A stretch of DNA of 64,000 bases from Leptoclinus maculatus (lineage: Eukaryota > Chordata > Actinopteri > Perciformes > Stichaeidae): NCBI GenBank assembly GCA_032191485.1, contig JAVDOI010000016.1:10774759-10838758 (forward strand), in the 5' to 3' direction. A model generated the notes under the pieces. The model was not told the DNA's origin and made no database searches. It saw nothing but the letters and a program-made list of their open reading frames with translations. The position numbers were made by a program, and so were the translations under genes. Positions 39,265 to 52,075 of the stretch are shown one piece after another (position 1 is the first letter of the stretch; every line of letters begins with the position of its first letter).

Positions 39265-42200
39265 TCTTTGAACGGGAGATTCAAAAGAGAAATGAATTCA
39301 CTACAAATATTTGTGTTCTTATCAGATGCTTAATCCCCAGAAATCTACTGATTATCTTTTTTCTTGAGGCTTTTTTCTTATTTCCTCTGTTTATTTCACA
39401 CGTTCAAAATGTAAAAAAACAATCCACAATTCCCAGATCCTCCTTCGGGTCTCAGGGTCCTTAAAGTCTCATATAATCTGTTATTAGTACAAACTAAAGC
39501 TGCCACTTGCTGATCTCTGACCACAAAATAGTCTTTTTGTTTCTGCTTCGTGGTAGATTCATACAAGATTCAGATGAAATGTACTGAGTCATAAGTGTAA
39601 TGAATCAGACGGTTCAGATCAGAAAAGCCGTTTCTTTGATTACTCTGACAAAAGAAAAAGCTATTTGTAAGTGTAGGCTACCCTGTTAGATGTCGGCTTT
39701 TTAGTACGTGGGTGTTTTCTGTATCCTGTCCCAAGTTTCTACACTCACGGAGGAACTACTTCACATTCAATGTTAAGTGTGTCCCTAAGTGTAAACACTG
39801 TAAATGATCAAACCTAATACTAATACAGATTCCTATGGATTGGATGTTTTCCAGACATATTAAAGGCGGGATTGTCATTTTGAGGCATGCCCTGATGTTA
39901 GTAACCTCTTTTTCTGTGGCTTAAAGTAGAAAATGGTTCTGAAAATGAGTCCACTTTGGGTTATTTTATAATGATGCAGCCATATACAACAGCATCTGTT
40001 CTAATGACTATCCTGCAGGACATAAATGGGAAGTTTAGGGGCTTTTAGCCTAATTGCAGGATTCTTTTGGGGGGCTGAAATGTGTCTGAGGGCTGTGATG
40101 TCACGGTGGGGGAACAGACTGCAGGTGTGTGTTGCAGGAAAGGCATTGATATAGGAGGATGTTTTGTCCTATACTGCAGGAATGTGTTTCTACCACAGAC
40201 GCTTCACTCCCCCGAACAGTGAAATCTCTGAAAAACAGAGACCATGTCCCATCTTTAACAGTCTGCCAAATGACTGTAGATATACTGTGCTTTATATTGT
40301 GCACTGAATAGTCATTTAGCTTTGGCAGAGACACATTTCAGTGTCAACTGCACCATTTTTCTTTTCTGTTTTTTTGCCAGGAAAGGCTCAGAATTGCCCT
40401 CTGCAGTTGGATAGAAATACCGAAACAGAATTGTAGGAAGTAGGCTGATGTCATACACACTGTATAAGGGAAATGCAACATATTTAAAGAACATTACCAA
40501 AGAGGAAGGACTTGCCGTCATTCCAAAAACATTGACTTTTTTTCAGGTGTTCAGGCTGAATCACTAAAAGCTTTAATGGTTATTGAACGCACAGAGGGAG
40601 AAATAAAGTGCACAATAAACATGTTCTCATGCTACGAGCCGACTATGCGACTGGCCTGGTATTGGTCGTTACAGAGCTTCACGAGCTATCTGCCTCCCTG
40701 CAGACTGGTGCACAAGAAAAATGTAACTGCATTAGCGGCTGCGAAGACATTGATTAAGTTGTCAGAGTAAGGAGGTGGAATTTCCCATGTGAATAATAAA
40801 TCGATTTTTGCTGGCAGTTTACAGTGCAACTCATCCATGTAACAATTTCCAGAGTGTTTTCCAGAGAAAGCTTGTTACCACTGGCATCTAGGACCCGTCC
40901 TCCGGAGATTTGAAAAATTCAGCGCGATAGTGACAAAGTGATACAGACGAATATCAAATGCAGAGATGTGGGTCATGAAAAATGTATCTTTAATGCAGCA
41001 GTATTAAATTAAATTTATGCAAATCCAAACAGCTGTTCAACACAACTCAAAGTATATGTTGTAGCTATTTATACTTTCTACAAATTCTCTGTATGTGTGT
41101 GTGTATATACAGTATATCTAGTCAAATTGATCAAACCACTTTGTCTTGCTGTGTTTTTCATGTTGCCCTTTCTCTCCTAGTTTTACCGCCCCTGTTGTCA
41201 CAAAGTAGACCTTACACATGGTCTTCAATCATTCCCTTTAAAGTGCACAATGTGGGTTAATCTTAAACTGACCCCGTCTCTGAACCCTCTGACCAATCCC
41301 CGATTTACTCGACGCAAAGTGAAACCTGTGTGAACATTGACAAAAGACTAAAAGCATTACCGCTTGTTTCCTGGCATTCAACTTTCGAATAGAGCAGATT
41401 GTCCCCTTCAGTTTAGCAAGTGACCCTTGCTGGATGCAGAGCAGGCCCGCAGTGAGAGCTCAGAGCATCACTCAGCAAACCCAAGAAGAAACACAACCTC
41501 AAAGAGATTCACATGCTCTCGTTTAGACAGACTGATGATACTCTGTGAACGATGTGGGCCGCCGAAATGAAACGTAGGGCACGTAGGACGTCGTCAAAGC
41601 TCACCTCAGTGCCACTCAGTTCAACAGAGTGTCTGAGGTTAATGTGAGTCTGATTTGTAGTTTTATCAATTTGAAAATATGAGGCTTCCTTGAAGTTGCA
41701 AGTAAATTGAAATAGTGCTGAATAGTGTGTTTGACTGTAATAAACTGTAGTACGTTCAGCAATGACCTAGACATGTTTACTCATACAGCTGGTTGCTCTT
41801 TAAATTGGCTTTAATGGTATATTTAGTCTTGCATAGAGGCTGCTTTTCATGTGCCTCAAAGCCAAATTCGTTCAGCTTCTGCTGTGTCTCTAGCAGCCAC
41901 CTTCAGGCCACTTTCAGTAGTGAATCACAGTTTCAAATGTATTGCTGTGATGACTTACAAATTAAGTTCTTCTGGGTTAAAGTGAATAATACTTTCATCA
42001 GGGAAAGAACACATTAATTGACTTCAATATGTCGAGTTGGCGGTCCACGGTCTGTATTATTGTGATGTTTACGAGAGACAATACCTGTGACTCATGTGAG
42101 ATACACCCTTGAAACATGTGAGAGTTTTAATTTTAACCCTTGATTCACCAGAACTACAACAGAGGAAAGTTTCTTGAAAACCTAAACACACGATGAATGC

Positions 42201-43610
42201 TGGGAAGTAATGGCAATCACTGAACAATGTTTAGGAACAAACTGGTGTTTGAGGAGTTTAGTGAACAACCTGAAGGATGTTAATTCAATAATTCAGTGCA
42301 AGTCACACAACATGAACTCAATATTACTACGTACCCATCGTCCACCACACGGGTGTTTTCAGGTATGATGCCGGATTAGACCTTTTCTCTGGACTGTGTG
42401 TTGTCCATACTTGTTCTGTACTTGACTGACAGCTCCATCACTCTCCAGTTAGCTTTGTTGCGCTGGTAAGACGGGACTATTTAAACCATTATCAACTGGA
42501 GACATTTTGACATGTCACTGTCGGAAAAATGACAGGTGTGAAGAATAAAATGATTGAATTGCTTCAGTTTCAGGGTCCTAGTATTGTGCACGCTGTCACG
42601 CTGTCACGGCTTACTGGGACACTCCAATAGAACAGAGCCATCGTTAATGTTATTAGCAACACCTGTGCTTTTCCATACTATTACAAGTCAAACTGTATGC
42701 ACGGACCAATGCCTGTGGGTATTAACTCATAGAGTGTGTGACCACCCAGCTTCAACCTGACTGGAGGTCTAATTAATCTCAGTAATTGAAAACACCTGAG
42801 TGGTCCCAGCCAAGAAATAGTCTGGCACATAAAACAGCGAATTACTGTCTTTACACAGATATACAATGTGTTAATGCGTGAGTTTTACAGGTGCTGTTAG
42901 GGTGATTTTAAAGAAATATATTTTTATTGAACCAGGCTGTTTCCCGCAGTTTCCAGTTCTTATGCTAAGCTAAGCTAATCAGCTTCTGGCCGAATTTAGC
43001 ATATCCGTCTTCTCATCTAACTCCAGGCAAGAAAAGCAAAAAAGTGTATTTTCCAAAATGTTAAACTATTCCCTAACATTTTTGGAAATTGGGACTTGGC
43101 ATTATACGGAAGCATGTTGAGCTGTTGTCGGTCCTTCTGAACATGAACAGCTTCTGTATCACTGTGTCCTAAATGCACCTCGCTGAAGACTGATCGTTAA
43201 CTGTCGGTTTTCTCGTCCCAGATCTGTCGTCTTCAGAGGCACCTGTCTGCCGGGGAACACCAGCAGGACCTGTTCCAAGACCAGCCAGCCATGTTTGTGT
43301 CCCAGCACTCCCAGCCACCCACTCAGAGTCTGGTGGAGCTGATCCAGCTCTGTGGAGGAACGGTCTGCAAATCTGTGCGACAGGCAGGGATCTGCATCGG
43401 GACGTACAGCGGCAGGAGACCAGAGGGGAGCAGGGTCCTGTCTGAGCAGTGGGTGCTGGGTAAGAGAGATGTCCTGCCAATCTCTGTGTTAAATGCTAAA
43501 TTCCTTTATTATGTCACTATTAATTATTCCTCTCGTTTCTTTGTGATTTTATTTCAGATAGTATCATGCATTTGAAGCGGCTGTCGTATGACAACTACCA
43601 CTTGGAGTGA
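21807..43610 (+). CDS. mcph1: Microcephalin (MCPH1), three-BRCT chromosome condensation and DNA damage protein
   Basis: Nuclear/centrosomal protein that restrains condensin II and acts in the DNA damage response. Coding exons: 21807-21825, 21923-22014, 22110-22228, 22364-22448, 22599-22710, 22797-22931, 23025-23105, 23306-24385, 25332-25456, 27627-27664, 27816-27978, 28076-28153, 43222-43459, 43558-43610; 2418 nt, 805 aa, near the human length. N-terminal BRCT is in exons 1-4 (DVVVYVDVWSSD, NYSKTF, FNKQVTHVVF, VSVLWVGRC), followed by CMQPKD. The large exon 8 encodes a basic, Ser/Lys-rich, mostly disordered centre. BRCT2 begins at about residue 617 (RTLVMTSMPTE, THVVSGGHRRTLN, GIARGCWILSFEW); BRCT3 is in exons 13-14 (QQDLFQDQPAMFVS, LCGGTVCKS, ICIGTYSG). 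The start is a 19-nt coding exon giving MVSVLK, like human MAAPILK. Intron 12 is 15 kb and holds angpt2 on the other strand. Confidence 0.95.
22938..22956. repeat. Short (AGC)n run in mcph1 intron 6
   Basis: Six AGC units seven bases past the exon 6 donor; too short to affect coding. Confidence 0.7.
25238..25276. repeat. (CA)n microsatellite in mcph1 intron 8
   Basis: About 19 CA units, some 55 bases before the exon 9 acceptor. Confidence 0.9.
28154..30090. other. mcph1 intron 12, between last upstream exon and angpt2 3' end
   Basis: AT-rich, no exon recognised. On the minus strand this should include the angpt2 3' UTR; several tttatt motifs (reverse aataaa) occur, but I cannot choose one. 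Confidence 0.5.
30091..38688 (-). CDS. angpt2: Angiopoietin-2, nested antisense in mcph1
   Basis: Secreted ligand of the Tie2 receptor that modulates vessel stability. Exons (minus): 38425-38688, 35616-35771, 34501-34622, 34171-34409, 33727-33854, 33288-33389, 32921-33087, 31443-31573, 30091-30263; 1482 nt, 493 aa (human 496). Signal peptide MKMLHVDLLLLSFCLGLGTG. Superclustering/coiled-coil part follows: YQIQNGPCSYTFLLPE, then LENYIQDGMKQDM, MIEIGTNLLSQTAEQTRKLT, LSTNKLEKQL, FLEKKVDEM and NNTVLQRQQQELLDTVNNL. Fibrinogen-like domain from about FMDCAAVFKSG: ETEGGGWTVLQKRFDG, GEFWLGNEFVS, DWEGNSGFSQYDQF, the calcium-loop region STKDADNDKC, GWWFDACGPSNLNGMYY and WYYWKGSGYSL. The last exon ends RPADF plus four extra residues (SGSL) before the stop. 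The exon 4 donor is GC (CGAG|gcgagt). The linkage and nesting match human ANGPT2 inside MCPH1, which favours angpt2 over angpt1. Confidence 0.95.
36733..36753. repeat. Short (GT)n tract in angpt2 intron 1
   Basis: About ten GT units. Confidence 0.8.
38996..39025. repeat. Poly-C run
   Basis: Thirty consecutive C on the plus strand about 310 bases upstream of the angpt2 start. Length in an assembly is unreliable. Confidence 0.85.
39219..39261. repeat. (CA)n microsatellite
   Basis: About 21 CA units upstream of angpt2. Confidence 0.9.
42920..43085. repeat. Percomorph dispersed repeat near end of mcph1 intron 12
   Basis: aaccaggctgtttcccgcag, atgctaagctaagctaatca and tcttctcatctaactccagg appear in the order I know from a repeat abundant in perch-like fish. 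Part of the same family is in the samd8 3' UTR. Confidence 0.6.
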
Positions 43611-45234
43611 AAGCTGTGAAGTTTAGTTTTAATACTTTTATGTTGAGTGCCTGGTCACAGACCCTCAGTTTCTAACTTAGTCTTCCTCTTGTCACCTGGT
43701 CTCTTCTGAGGACTATCAACAACAAGCTAAGTTACTGTAAAACAAGAAACTGCTTTGACAGTGCATGTCGACCCTTTATTGTTTTATTGTTTAGTTGTAA
43801 CCACTACTGTATAATGGTGTGAATTAACAAGACATTATTATTTTCATTTATAACAATGTGATTTTAAAGATACTTGCTGAGCCAGTTTAACATGAAGATA
43901 ACATACTGTATCCGTATAGATGTGATGCCATTATTATTAAATACTTTGGTTTTGAGCGTGGGTTTTCTTAATTTTCAGTTTTCCAGGTTTTATTGAAATT
44001 GAATTGTAGAGAGATTACTTTAACTGTGTCTGAAATTTCTTCACACCCATGAAATGAATGAAGCACCGTTTTGAGAATATCAACTTGGTTTTTGAAAATG
44101 ACAGCTCGGTGGTTTGATGGATCAATCTGTCAAAAGTGTTGTCAGAGACCACTCAACTGTGTCACTGGGTGATAGATGACAAACAAACAAGCTTATGTAT
44201 CACAGCTTGTACTGTCACACAGTAACACATTAACTCTAATACTACACTATACTAATACTATACTTTAAATGTACTAGAATCTTATTGAGTGTGTATTATT
44301 CACACATACCGCAGTTACTATTTCTAAAGTATGTAATACATGCATAATACGTGTTGTATGTTAGGTTCATAAAGTATAATGGGAAAAAAGTATATAGTAT
44401 AATAGTAGATGAAGAAATTAGTTTTTAGCTTTAACATTTACTTCTCTGTCTTTGCGACCAACTTTTTGGGCCACTTCATCAGGCCAAGCCCAATAAAATA
44501 AATAAAAAAGCGTTGTGTCGCTTTAATAACGGCGCGTATGGAACTCACGGTGCCTCGCGCCCATTGGCTGGCGTCTACTGCGTCACTTGACTAATCAGCT
44601 CCGTCGACGTCACAGGGTGGCATTACGTTGGGAGGCGTGTGTGACATTTGCTGCAAGAAGCTAGTTTATGAGCAGCTAGCCGGATAAAGATGAAGAACTA
44701 AGGAAGTAAATAGAACATATTTGGCCTCGTAAGGACCGATCTGACGTTTGGGTTACAGTTTGTTGTCTCATCCACATTAGAGAATACAGTTTATATCAAA
44801 TGTAGCTAAAGGTAAAACTTCCTATCTGGCTGAACACGTTTAAACAGCAGTGAGTAGGCTAACCCTTTCTCTTAACTTATACTGTAACTCAATGTTAGAG
44901 TTGAGCTGGTGTTCTAACATTTTTTTTTCTGAGATGTTGAAACTAATCAGATAACTGTATCTATTTTTTTTTTTTAATTGCAGTGTGGGTGGACATTAGC
45001 GCGTGAGCCGACTTGCCTAACTGCATTTTGCACACAAGGTTAACATTAGCTTTAGCAGGCTAGCTACTCCCCTCTTGCTGCAGCTTTCTTACTTTCTTAT
45101 GCTGACTTGTCAGGACAGGTGTGCAGACAGTAGGCCAGCTGTGGTGTGGGATAGATAGGGTCTGCAGCTGAATAGGGGTACTAAGTCCCAGCAGTCCACT
45201 TTTTAGTGACTTTAGTGGAGCCAGAGGTGGGACC
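43611..45234. other. mcph1 3' end and agpat5 promoter/5' UTR
   Basis: The first 400 bases are AT-rich and likely mcph1 3' UTR. From about 44510 the sequence becomes richer in CG, with an inverted CCAAT (cattggctg near 44562) and a CRE-like cgacgtcac (about 44605-44613). A likely non-coding agpat5 exon ends at 44810 (aaag|gtaaaa), and the exon carrying the start codon begins at 44984 after tttaattgcag. An upstream ATG near 45099 opens a short frame of about 20 codons. Confidence 0.5.
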
Positions 45235-47012
45235 ATGCTGCTCTCCTTGGTCGTGCACACATACTCGCTGCGGTACTGGTTTCCAGCCACGATCATGCTG
45301 GGAACAGCCCCGGCTTATATACTGTCATGGGGTGCCTGGCGCTTACTTTCAACAGTTTTACCAGCGAGAATGTATCACAAGTTAGACGATCGGCTGTACT
45401 CCATGTACCAGAGTATGGTTCTGTTCTTCTTTGAAAACTACACCGGAGTAGAGGTGAGTGATCCTCCATATACTGCATGTAAATGTAAAGTTAATCTGTT
45501 AAACCCCTAGACTCAATGTGTTATATATATCCTGCTATTGGAACTACAAGGACACAGTCAGTCAGGTGACAGCTACCCCTGACTGGCTGTGCCTGTCAGC
45601 CTCTGAACTTAAATTAGTATCGCATGCAGATCAGTGCATGTTTGGAGGTGTCTGCATCCCCCCGCCCCCGCCGCCCTCTTAAAATAACAAAATGAAAAGT
45701 GGTGCTAGACAGAGCACCACTTGGTGCTGGACTCTGTGACACAGAGGCTAATAAACAAGATCTTGATGAACCAGATGTATGGCGAGAATATCTGCATTCT
45801 TTTTGTTGCCACTCCTTGCACAATTGGTGTTATTGTACACTAGACTTTGCAGAGAAACAACAGTGATGGTGTTTTGTGTAATTAAATTGTCTGCACTGTC
45901 GCACTAACTAGAGGCCGCATGAGTAGATTGTATCGGACCTTTTTAATGAATGGTCTTGGGTTTATTGAACAGCTGCAGTCTACGCTGGTGGGCTAAATCA
46001 GCCTGAACCAGAAACAAATCCGTGATGCAGTTCAGATATCTTTAATGTCGAATACTCTTGCACACTGATGACATTTTGCTGGAGTCTGTAATACTTTAAA
46101 CATGCTTTCTCTCTGTAGATTATTATATATGGAGATATACCAAAGAACAAAGAGAATGTGATCTACGTGTCCAATCATCAATGTACAGGTAACACATTTA
46201 AATATTAAAATCTCAGTCTAGTGTGAATCACAGGTTGTAGTAAATATCTAATCTCTCCCGACGGTTTTCCTCGTAGCCGACTGGATCATTGCGGACATGC
46301 TCGCCATCAGGCAGAGTGCTCTCGGCCACGTCAGATACGTCCTTAAAGATGGACTCAAGTGGCTCCCGCTGTACGGATGGTATTTCTCTCAGGTAATGCA
46401 ACTGTGTGAGTATTTGAATGTCATTTGTTATTGTAAATTGCAGAGGCAGAGAAGTGAATTAAACACAAATCACCCCCCCACCCCCACACACTGCTGTTCT
46501 CACCGGATTCTCTTTCCGTTTCAGCACGGAGGAGCCTACGTGAAACGAAGTGCAAAGTTCAGTGAACTAGCGATGAAGAAGAAGCTCTTCACTCAGAGTC
46601 AATCTGGGGTCCCAGTAAGTACACATTATACATGTTCTAAATAAGCCTTTAGACTACATGACTACATTTACTCTCTTAAGGCGGTCAAGACGAAAAGTTC
46701 AGTTCAAAAGAGAACAAGGACTTGAATCATATCTTCAAGCGGGGCTTTATTTCCCACATTTTTCTGATCGTCACAAGCTTGTTTTTAAATGTTTGCCACC
46801 TAAATTCGCTGCATAGCTTTCTGTAATAATCTTCCAAAATTCTTCTGACCTTACTTGTAATTAGGATTGAGCTGTGAATAGTTTCTTAGAGTTTATCTGA
46901 TGGCGTCGGCATCATTGAATTAAAATGGATAATCAGATATTGGATGCACGAGGGTTCAATCGCAGTTTGTTATTGTGTTTTTAATCACTTTTTTGGGGAT
47001 TTAACTGGGGGA

Positions 47013-47068
<56 letters not shown>

Positions 47069-50000
47069 GACAGAAGTAGTTCTGGTGACCTGTAGGTGCA
47101 CACAGTGTTTCTTCTAAACATTGTTTGGTTTCCCTTTTTCTTGTTCAACAAGTTCTCTCAATGTTAGAGATTCAAAAGACAAGAACACTGGAGACTTTCA
47201 TGTGTTTGTTTTTTCTCCCCACAGATGTACCTCGTCATCTTCCCAGAAGGAACTCGGTATAATCCAGAGCTCAAGAATGTTATCGCTGACAGTCAGGCTT
47301 TTGCTACAAAAGAAGGTACAAACATGACGGAAGTCACTTTCTGCTGTACGGCTGCATGCTAATTCAGCACGCAGCAGTCTGTAAAACAGCTGACAACGTT
47401 CTGTTGTGCGACTAGTGAGCATCAAGTGCTGCGTACGGATTTATACAATTCTTAAGTTTGTATCGTTCATTATCAGGATCCCGTATTACAAACTTCAGAA
47501 CTCTAACAAAGTGAATTAAGTCAGTCTTTTGGACATGTTTTATACCCCTTTGTTGAAGAATTAATTAGTAAAGCTTTATACAAATATAAACTACTGTATT
47601 AATCTCTGTCGTCACTGGATTACTGTTGTGTTGTGGTCAGCCTCCACCAAAACTGCTGATTACATATTCCAGCTGGTGCAGATCAAAGTTTTGAGGACTG
47701 AATTGACTTTCTGCTGTTATGATAAGAGACTTTATTGCTCACAAAGAATCAGTTTGAAAGAGATGTCTCTTCTGGTTATTTCTGTAGCATGAGGAAGTGA
47801 AATTATCGGATTTTAAATGGAGATTTTATTTAACTGCAATGTAAATTTCCATACAGTTCCACAGCTAAATGCAGTCGTTGCATCAGCATGATTATTGTGC
47901 TGCTGTTGTGTGGAGCTTTAGGTCCCATCACAGACTGCATCTATTCTGCAGAGATTAAGCCTATCTGTGGACCACAGCTCTGAATATCACCTTCCCCCAT
48001 TAATCCCAAACAAATTGCTCTGGAGAGCCAACATGTGCACATGACATTATCTGCTATTAGTGAGGTATTAGTGAGCAGAGGGTGGTGCCACATCCACTGA
48101 GGAACCACAGGCTGTGCCGAAACTCACGCAAGCATTCACATAGAATGACTGTTTTTACCATCATATGTGTATGATGTGTATTTTGGAGGGGGTTTAAGCC
48201 ACTATTTATTGAGACATGGTGATGACATGGGACAAAGGTTCCCAGCCACACTCACTCTGGGGATATTGTCTATCTTCTATTTTGTAGCCATGCTTTATTT
48301 TCACGCTGTTGATACAACCTGTAATTAATCAGGTGATCTGATCTGATTCGATAATGTGTTACATCTGTTCCTCTCCATAGGACTGGCTGTCCTGAAACAC
48401 ACTCTGACACCCAGAATGAAGGCCTCTCACATAGCCCTGGAGGCCATGGGGGGCCACCTGGACGCGGTGTACGACGTCACAGTGGCCTACGAGGGAACGC
48501 TGGAAGTCTCGGGTCAAAGAAAACCTGCGCCATCAATGCCAGGTGAGCAGGCAACTAGAGACAGTCAGTCAACGCAGCTTCCTTCATTTGAGCTGGTCTC
48601 ACAATGTGATCTGTACCTGGATAGCTGGTCCTCAGTCATTTGTGTTAGGTGTGTTACTTATGCAGGACACATGCAGCTGGAATAAGTATGGAAGTGCACC
48701 TCCAGGGGAGTTAGCCAGGCCAGCAGTCTCATCAGTATTCACAGTAGCAGACAGTTGCGTGGTGAAAACTGTGTTGTTATTCTATATTTTACATATTGAG
48801 ACTCAATCATAGTGCTGTCAGAATCAACATAATAAGAAAACCCATTATACTGGATATGAATGCAAAGGCCTGTGGGCCTTATTACGATTTGAGAAAACTG
48901 TGTGTGATTACCGGTTATTAAGGCAGGAGATGTGATTTTTTATTTTTTTCCATTCTAGAGGTCCAAGTAGCATTTTAACTCCGGATATAAAAGCAGCTAC
49001 AGACTGTCTAACAGCAGCTTCAGCCTGCCTTCATCTTCTGTTGATCAGTGATCCACAAGCACACCGGCGTCGTATCATCAGTCCTGCAGCATTGTGTAAA
49101 TAACCACATAGCAAACACAACCTATTAACAGTCGCGTCTTCCTGTAAACAGCATGACTCTATGTTTTGGACTTTTTGATTATTCTGTGTTGCCGGTTGTG
49201 CCGACATGCTCTCGTTTGAATGTTAAAAAAACATCCTGTTTCAGTCAGGAATAAACATTAATGTGTTTCTAACAAACGGAACAGAGAATAGAAAAGCATT
49301 CTGGTCGCCATCACGCACTTCCTGCTCTCATGCGGTGAAGGTGACTTTAGTGATTTCACAAGGAAGTGGAAGTGACTCGAGGCTGCGTTCACACCGCAGC
49401 TACAACAGTCCAAACTCACATCTCAGTTTTCTGAAAGTGTAGGACTTTAAAGACTTTAAAGGTCAGCAGGGATTACTTCCTATTATGTGCTGTTCTCTGG
49501 CATCGTTGCATTGCTACATACAAGACAGTTATTCTTAATTAAAATGAAAAGCCATCTGTTGTGTGAAACCTGCAAGTGAAAAATACGTCTGATACACCTG
49601 GGGTCCAGACGGGGGGGTTGTATCCATTCAATCACAAAATTCAGCTTGTTTTTTGTAGACACCTGACTCTGCTGAGTGCACCTTTTGTTATGAATGAATG
49701 CGCTCCCTGCATCTCTTTTGTAGCAGTTTGTTCTCCTCTTTGTACTCAAGATATTAAAGATTCAGTTTCAGCGATCAGGAGGTGTCTGTTGCTACAGAGA
49801 GTTGATTTCTTTCTTTTATTCCAGGAAGTTGTTTTTAAAGTGTCTGGAACATTGTTCTGCTCAAACACAGATGACCTGCAGCCGAAGCTCAGACGGACCG
49901 ACGTTGGCTTCTTCATGCGTGTTCTTGTCTCTCTCTTCCTGAGCCTTCATCCACACTAACCCGTCTTTCATTGAGATGTATCGGTGTTTATTGAAGCGGT

Positions 50001-50732
50001 ACACATTGTGTCTGACGGTCGATTTAAATCCGTGCAGCAGCTGATTGAGGTGCTCTCTCTCGGCTGACTTCGATCGAGTTTCCTCTTTAGTCCGCAGTGC
50101 CAGGTTTCCTGATAATGTTGCATGTTGTGGAAACAGGAAGTTGAAGGTCTCTGGGGATGCACGTGTAGCCTTGAGCGTTCACACTTGATTACATTTTTAT
50201 GTCCGACCTTGTCAGACACTTTTCTTTCTCTGCTTAGTTCTCTGACGGTTTTCATTTTTACTTGACACGTTCACATTTATTTTAGGAAAATGTATTAGGT
50301 GATGCTCAAACTGAATGGTTTGTAGCTCATTATACAAAAAACGAATATTCAGTTGAAACTCTGAACATGAAGTATTTCATATATTAAATCTGACTTTTCT
50401 ACATTTACACTTGACTTCGACCTGATTTCATGATCCGATCATATTGGTCTGATTCTGCACCAGTTTAACCGACTATCTGTTGTTACTGGGCTTCGCTCCA
50501 TCATTGTCACCTCGTGTTGATTTGAAGTGCTTGCTCTACGTGCCGTTTTTCTGAAAACCTCTTCCTGTTTTTGTTTAGTCTCTTTTATTTTTTTTGTGTT
50601 TGACAGAATTCCTGTGCAAAGAATGTCCCCGAGTCCACATTCACTTTGACCGCGTGGACATAAAGGAAATTCCTCCAGAGCCGCTGTTCTTCCGCAGGTG
50701 GCTGCACGACCGCTTTGAAATCAAGGACCGGT

Positions 50733-50774
<42 letters not shown>

Positions 50775-52075
50775 AACAATTATTCATGTTGAAGTTGCAT
50801 GTTCAATCAATACTTAAACCACAGTGATGTTTTTAAATGTTTTGCTTTTGGACGCCACAAGTTTAAATCCCAGATGTGAGTGTTAACCTATATCCCTGTT
50901 ATTTTATTTCAATTTTAACCTTGGTAATGAAGGAATATTTTTCCCCCTGGTGTCCACATTTAAGATGAGTTACGGTAACTCTTCGTTCCATGGCGGGGAC
51001 ATTTACAGACTTACAGCAGCAAAGGGGGGATGGTGCAATAACAACAAGCATCCGTTAAAAAGGTCTATAATCAATAGGTAAACAGTAAAAAGCTCAAATA
51101 GAACCGAACGGTTGAATTCACATTATGCCCATAGGAAACATTGATATTGAACGGTTTAATATTGCACATGAATGAATTGCTAGTTTTGGGTTGTGTGATC
51201 TACTGATGGTGAAGTGTGTCAGCAGCAGGAAGGAAGGACCGGCGGTATCGCTCCTTTATACACCGCGAGTGAAGCAGCTCGTCACTGAAGCAGCTGTTTA
51301 ATCCAACCTGCATTCAGGCTGATACCAGAACGCACTGGCGATGTGTAACACGCGTCTGTTGTAGTTCATCTACGACGTATTTAGACCATGCCGGCCTCAC
51401 GTCGGTAACGTCTGTGGTCGCGTCATAATTCCGTAGCTCAGTGACCGTTGAGTCTGATTCTCTTAGCGCCACAGTTGTCTTTTCCTAAATCCTGAATTCT
51501 CTTTCACATCTTTCCTTGACCTCATGACGTTTTGCATCAAGATCAAGGAAAGGTGGTAAGGAAAGGTGGTAAGGAAAAAAACGTTAGGAGGTAATTTTTT
51601 TTTTAGCCCAGACTTTTGATATAGACTGTGAATCACAGAAGTTGTGGTTTTAAATAATAGTAGTTGAGGATGGAAAGTGGTAATCTACTGAGCCAGGCAA
51701 CAAAAAGCCTCGATGTGATTTGGGTGCAGTTTTTGTGCTGCAACCAAAGATTTTCCTGATCCAGCTTTTTGCAATGTTTCACCTCTGTAGCCCTTGTGCT
51801 TTTCTAAGCCCGGCTGAATTCCTAAGAGAGTAATCTGTCTTTTCCAAAGGCTGCTGACTGATTTCTACGAGTCGGAGGATGAAGACAAAATCTCCAGGTT
51901 TCCCGGGGAGGGCAAACATTCTCCTCTCAACCTTTCGAAAACCCTCCCATCAGTGGTGATCCTGGGGGGGCTGACACTGCCGTTACTGCTGACGGAGACC
52001 GGCAGGAAAGTGTACGTGAGAACCTGGGTGTACGGGACTCTGCTGGGCTGGCTGTGGGTCAATGCTTTTCCTTAA
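45235..52075 (+). CDS. agpat5: 1-acylglycerol-3-phosphate acyltransferase epsilon
   Basis: Membrane acyltransferase that converts lysophosphatidic acid to phosphatidic acid; the human protein is found in mitochondria and ER. Exons: 45235-45453, 46119-46188, 46277-46392, 46525-46614, 47225-47315, 48381-48542, 50607-50730, 51850-52075; 1098 nt, 365 aa (human 364). Acyltransferase motifs in order: NHQCTADW (motif I, NHX4D, split across exons 2/3; human has NHQSTVDW), HGGAYVKRSAKF, VIFPEGTRYNP (motif III) and VYDVTVAYEG (motif IV). N-terminal hydrophobic segment ATIMLGTAPAYILSWGAW; C-terminal hydrophobic pair LPSVVILGGLTLPLLL and YGTLLGWLWV. The gene follows mcph1/angpt2 as in human 8p23. The intron 7 donor runs directly into a GT microsatellite. 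The 3' UTR is about 1.8 kb to aataaa at 53864-53869. Confidence 0.95.
47016..47067. repeat. (GT)n microsatellite in agpat5 intron 4
   Basis: About 26 GT units, roughly 160 bases before the exon 5 acceptor. Confidence 0.93.
50735..50769. repeat. (GT)n microsatellite abutting a splice donor in agpat5
   Basis: Exon 7 ends at 50730 and the donor gtaagt merges at once into about 17 GT units. Confidence 0.9.

Larger units (their letters stand above)
38689..43221. other. angpt2 upstream region within mcph1 intron 12
   Basis: Contains the angpt2 promoter on the minus strand and the rest of mcph1 intron 12. A run of 30 C (38996-39025) and a CA microsatellite (39219-39261) lie 300-570 bases upstream of the angpt2 ATG. 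A dispersed repeat lies near the right end (42920-43085). No exon was seen. Confidence 0.5.

Noticed and set aside
49576..49959. 127-codon plus-strand frame in agpat5 intron 6
   Set aside because: No conserved motif; agpat5 exons 6 and 7 join in frame without it.
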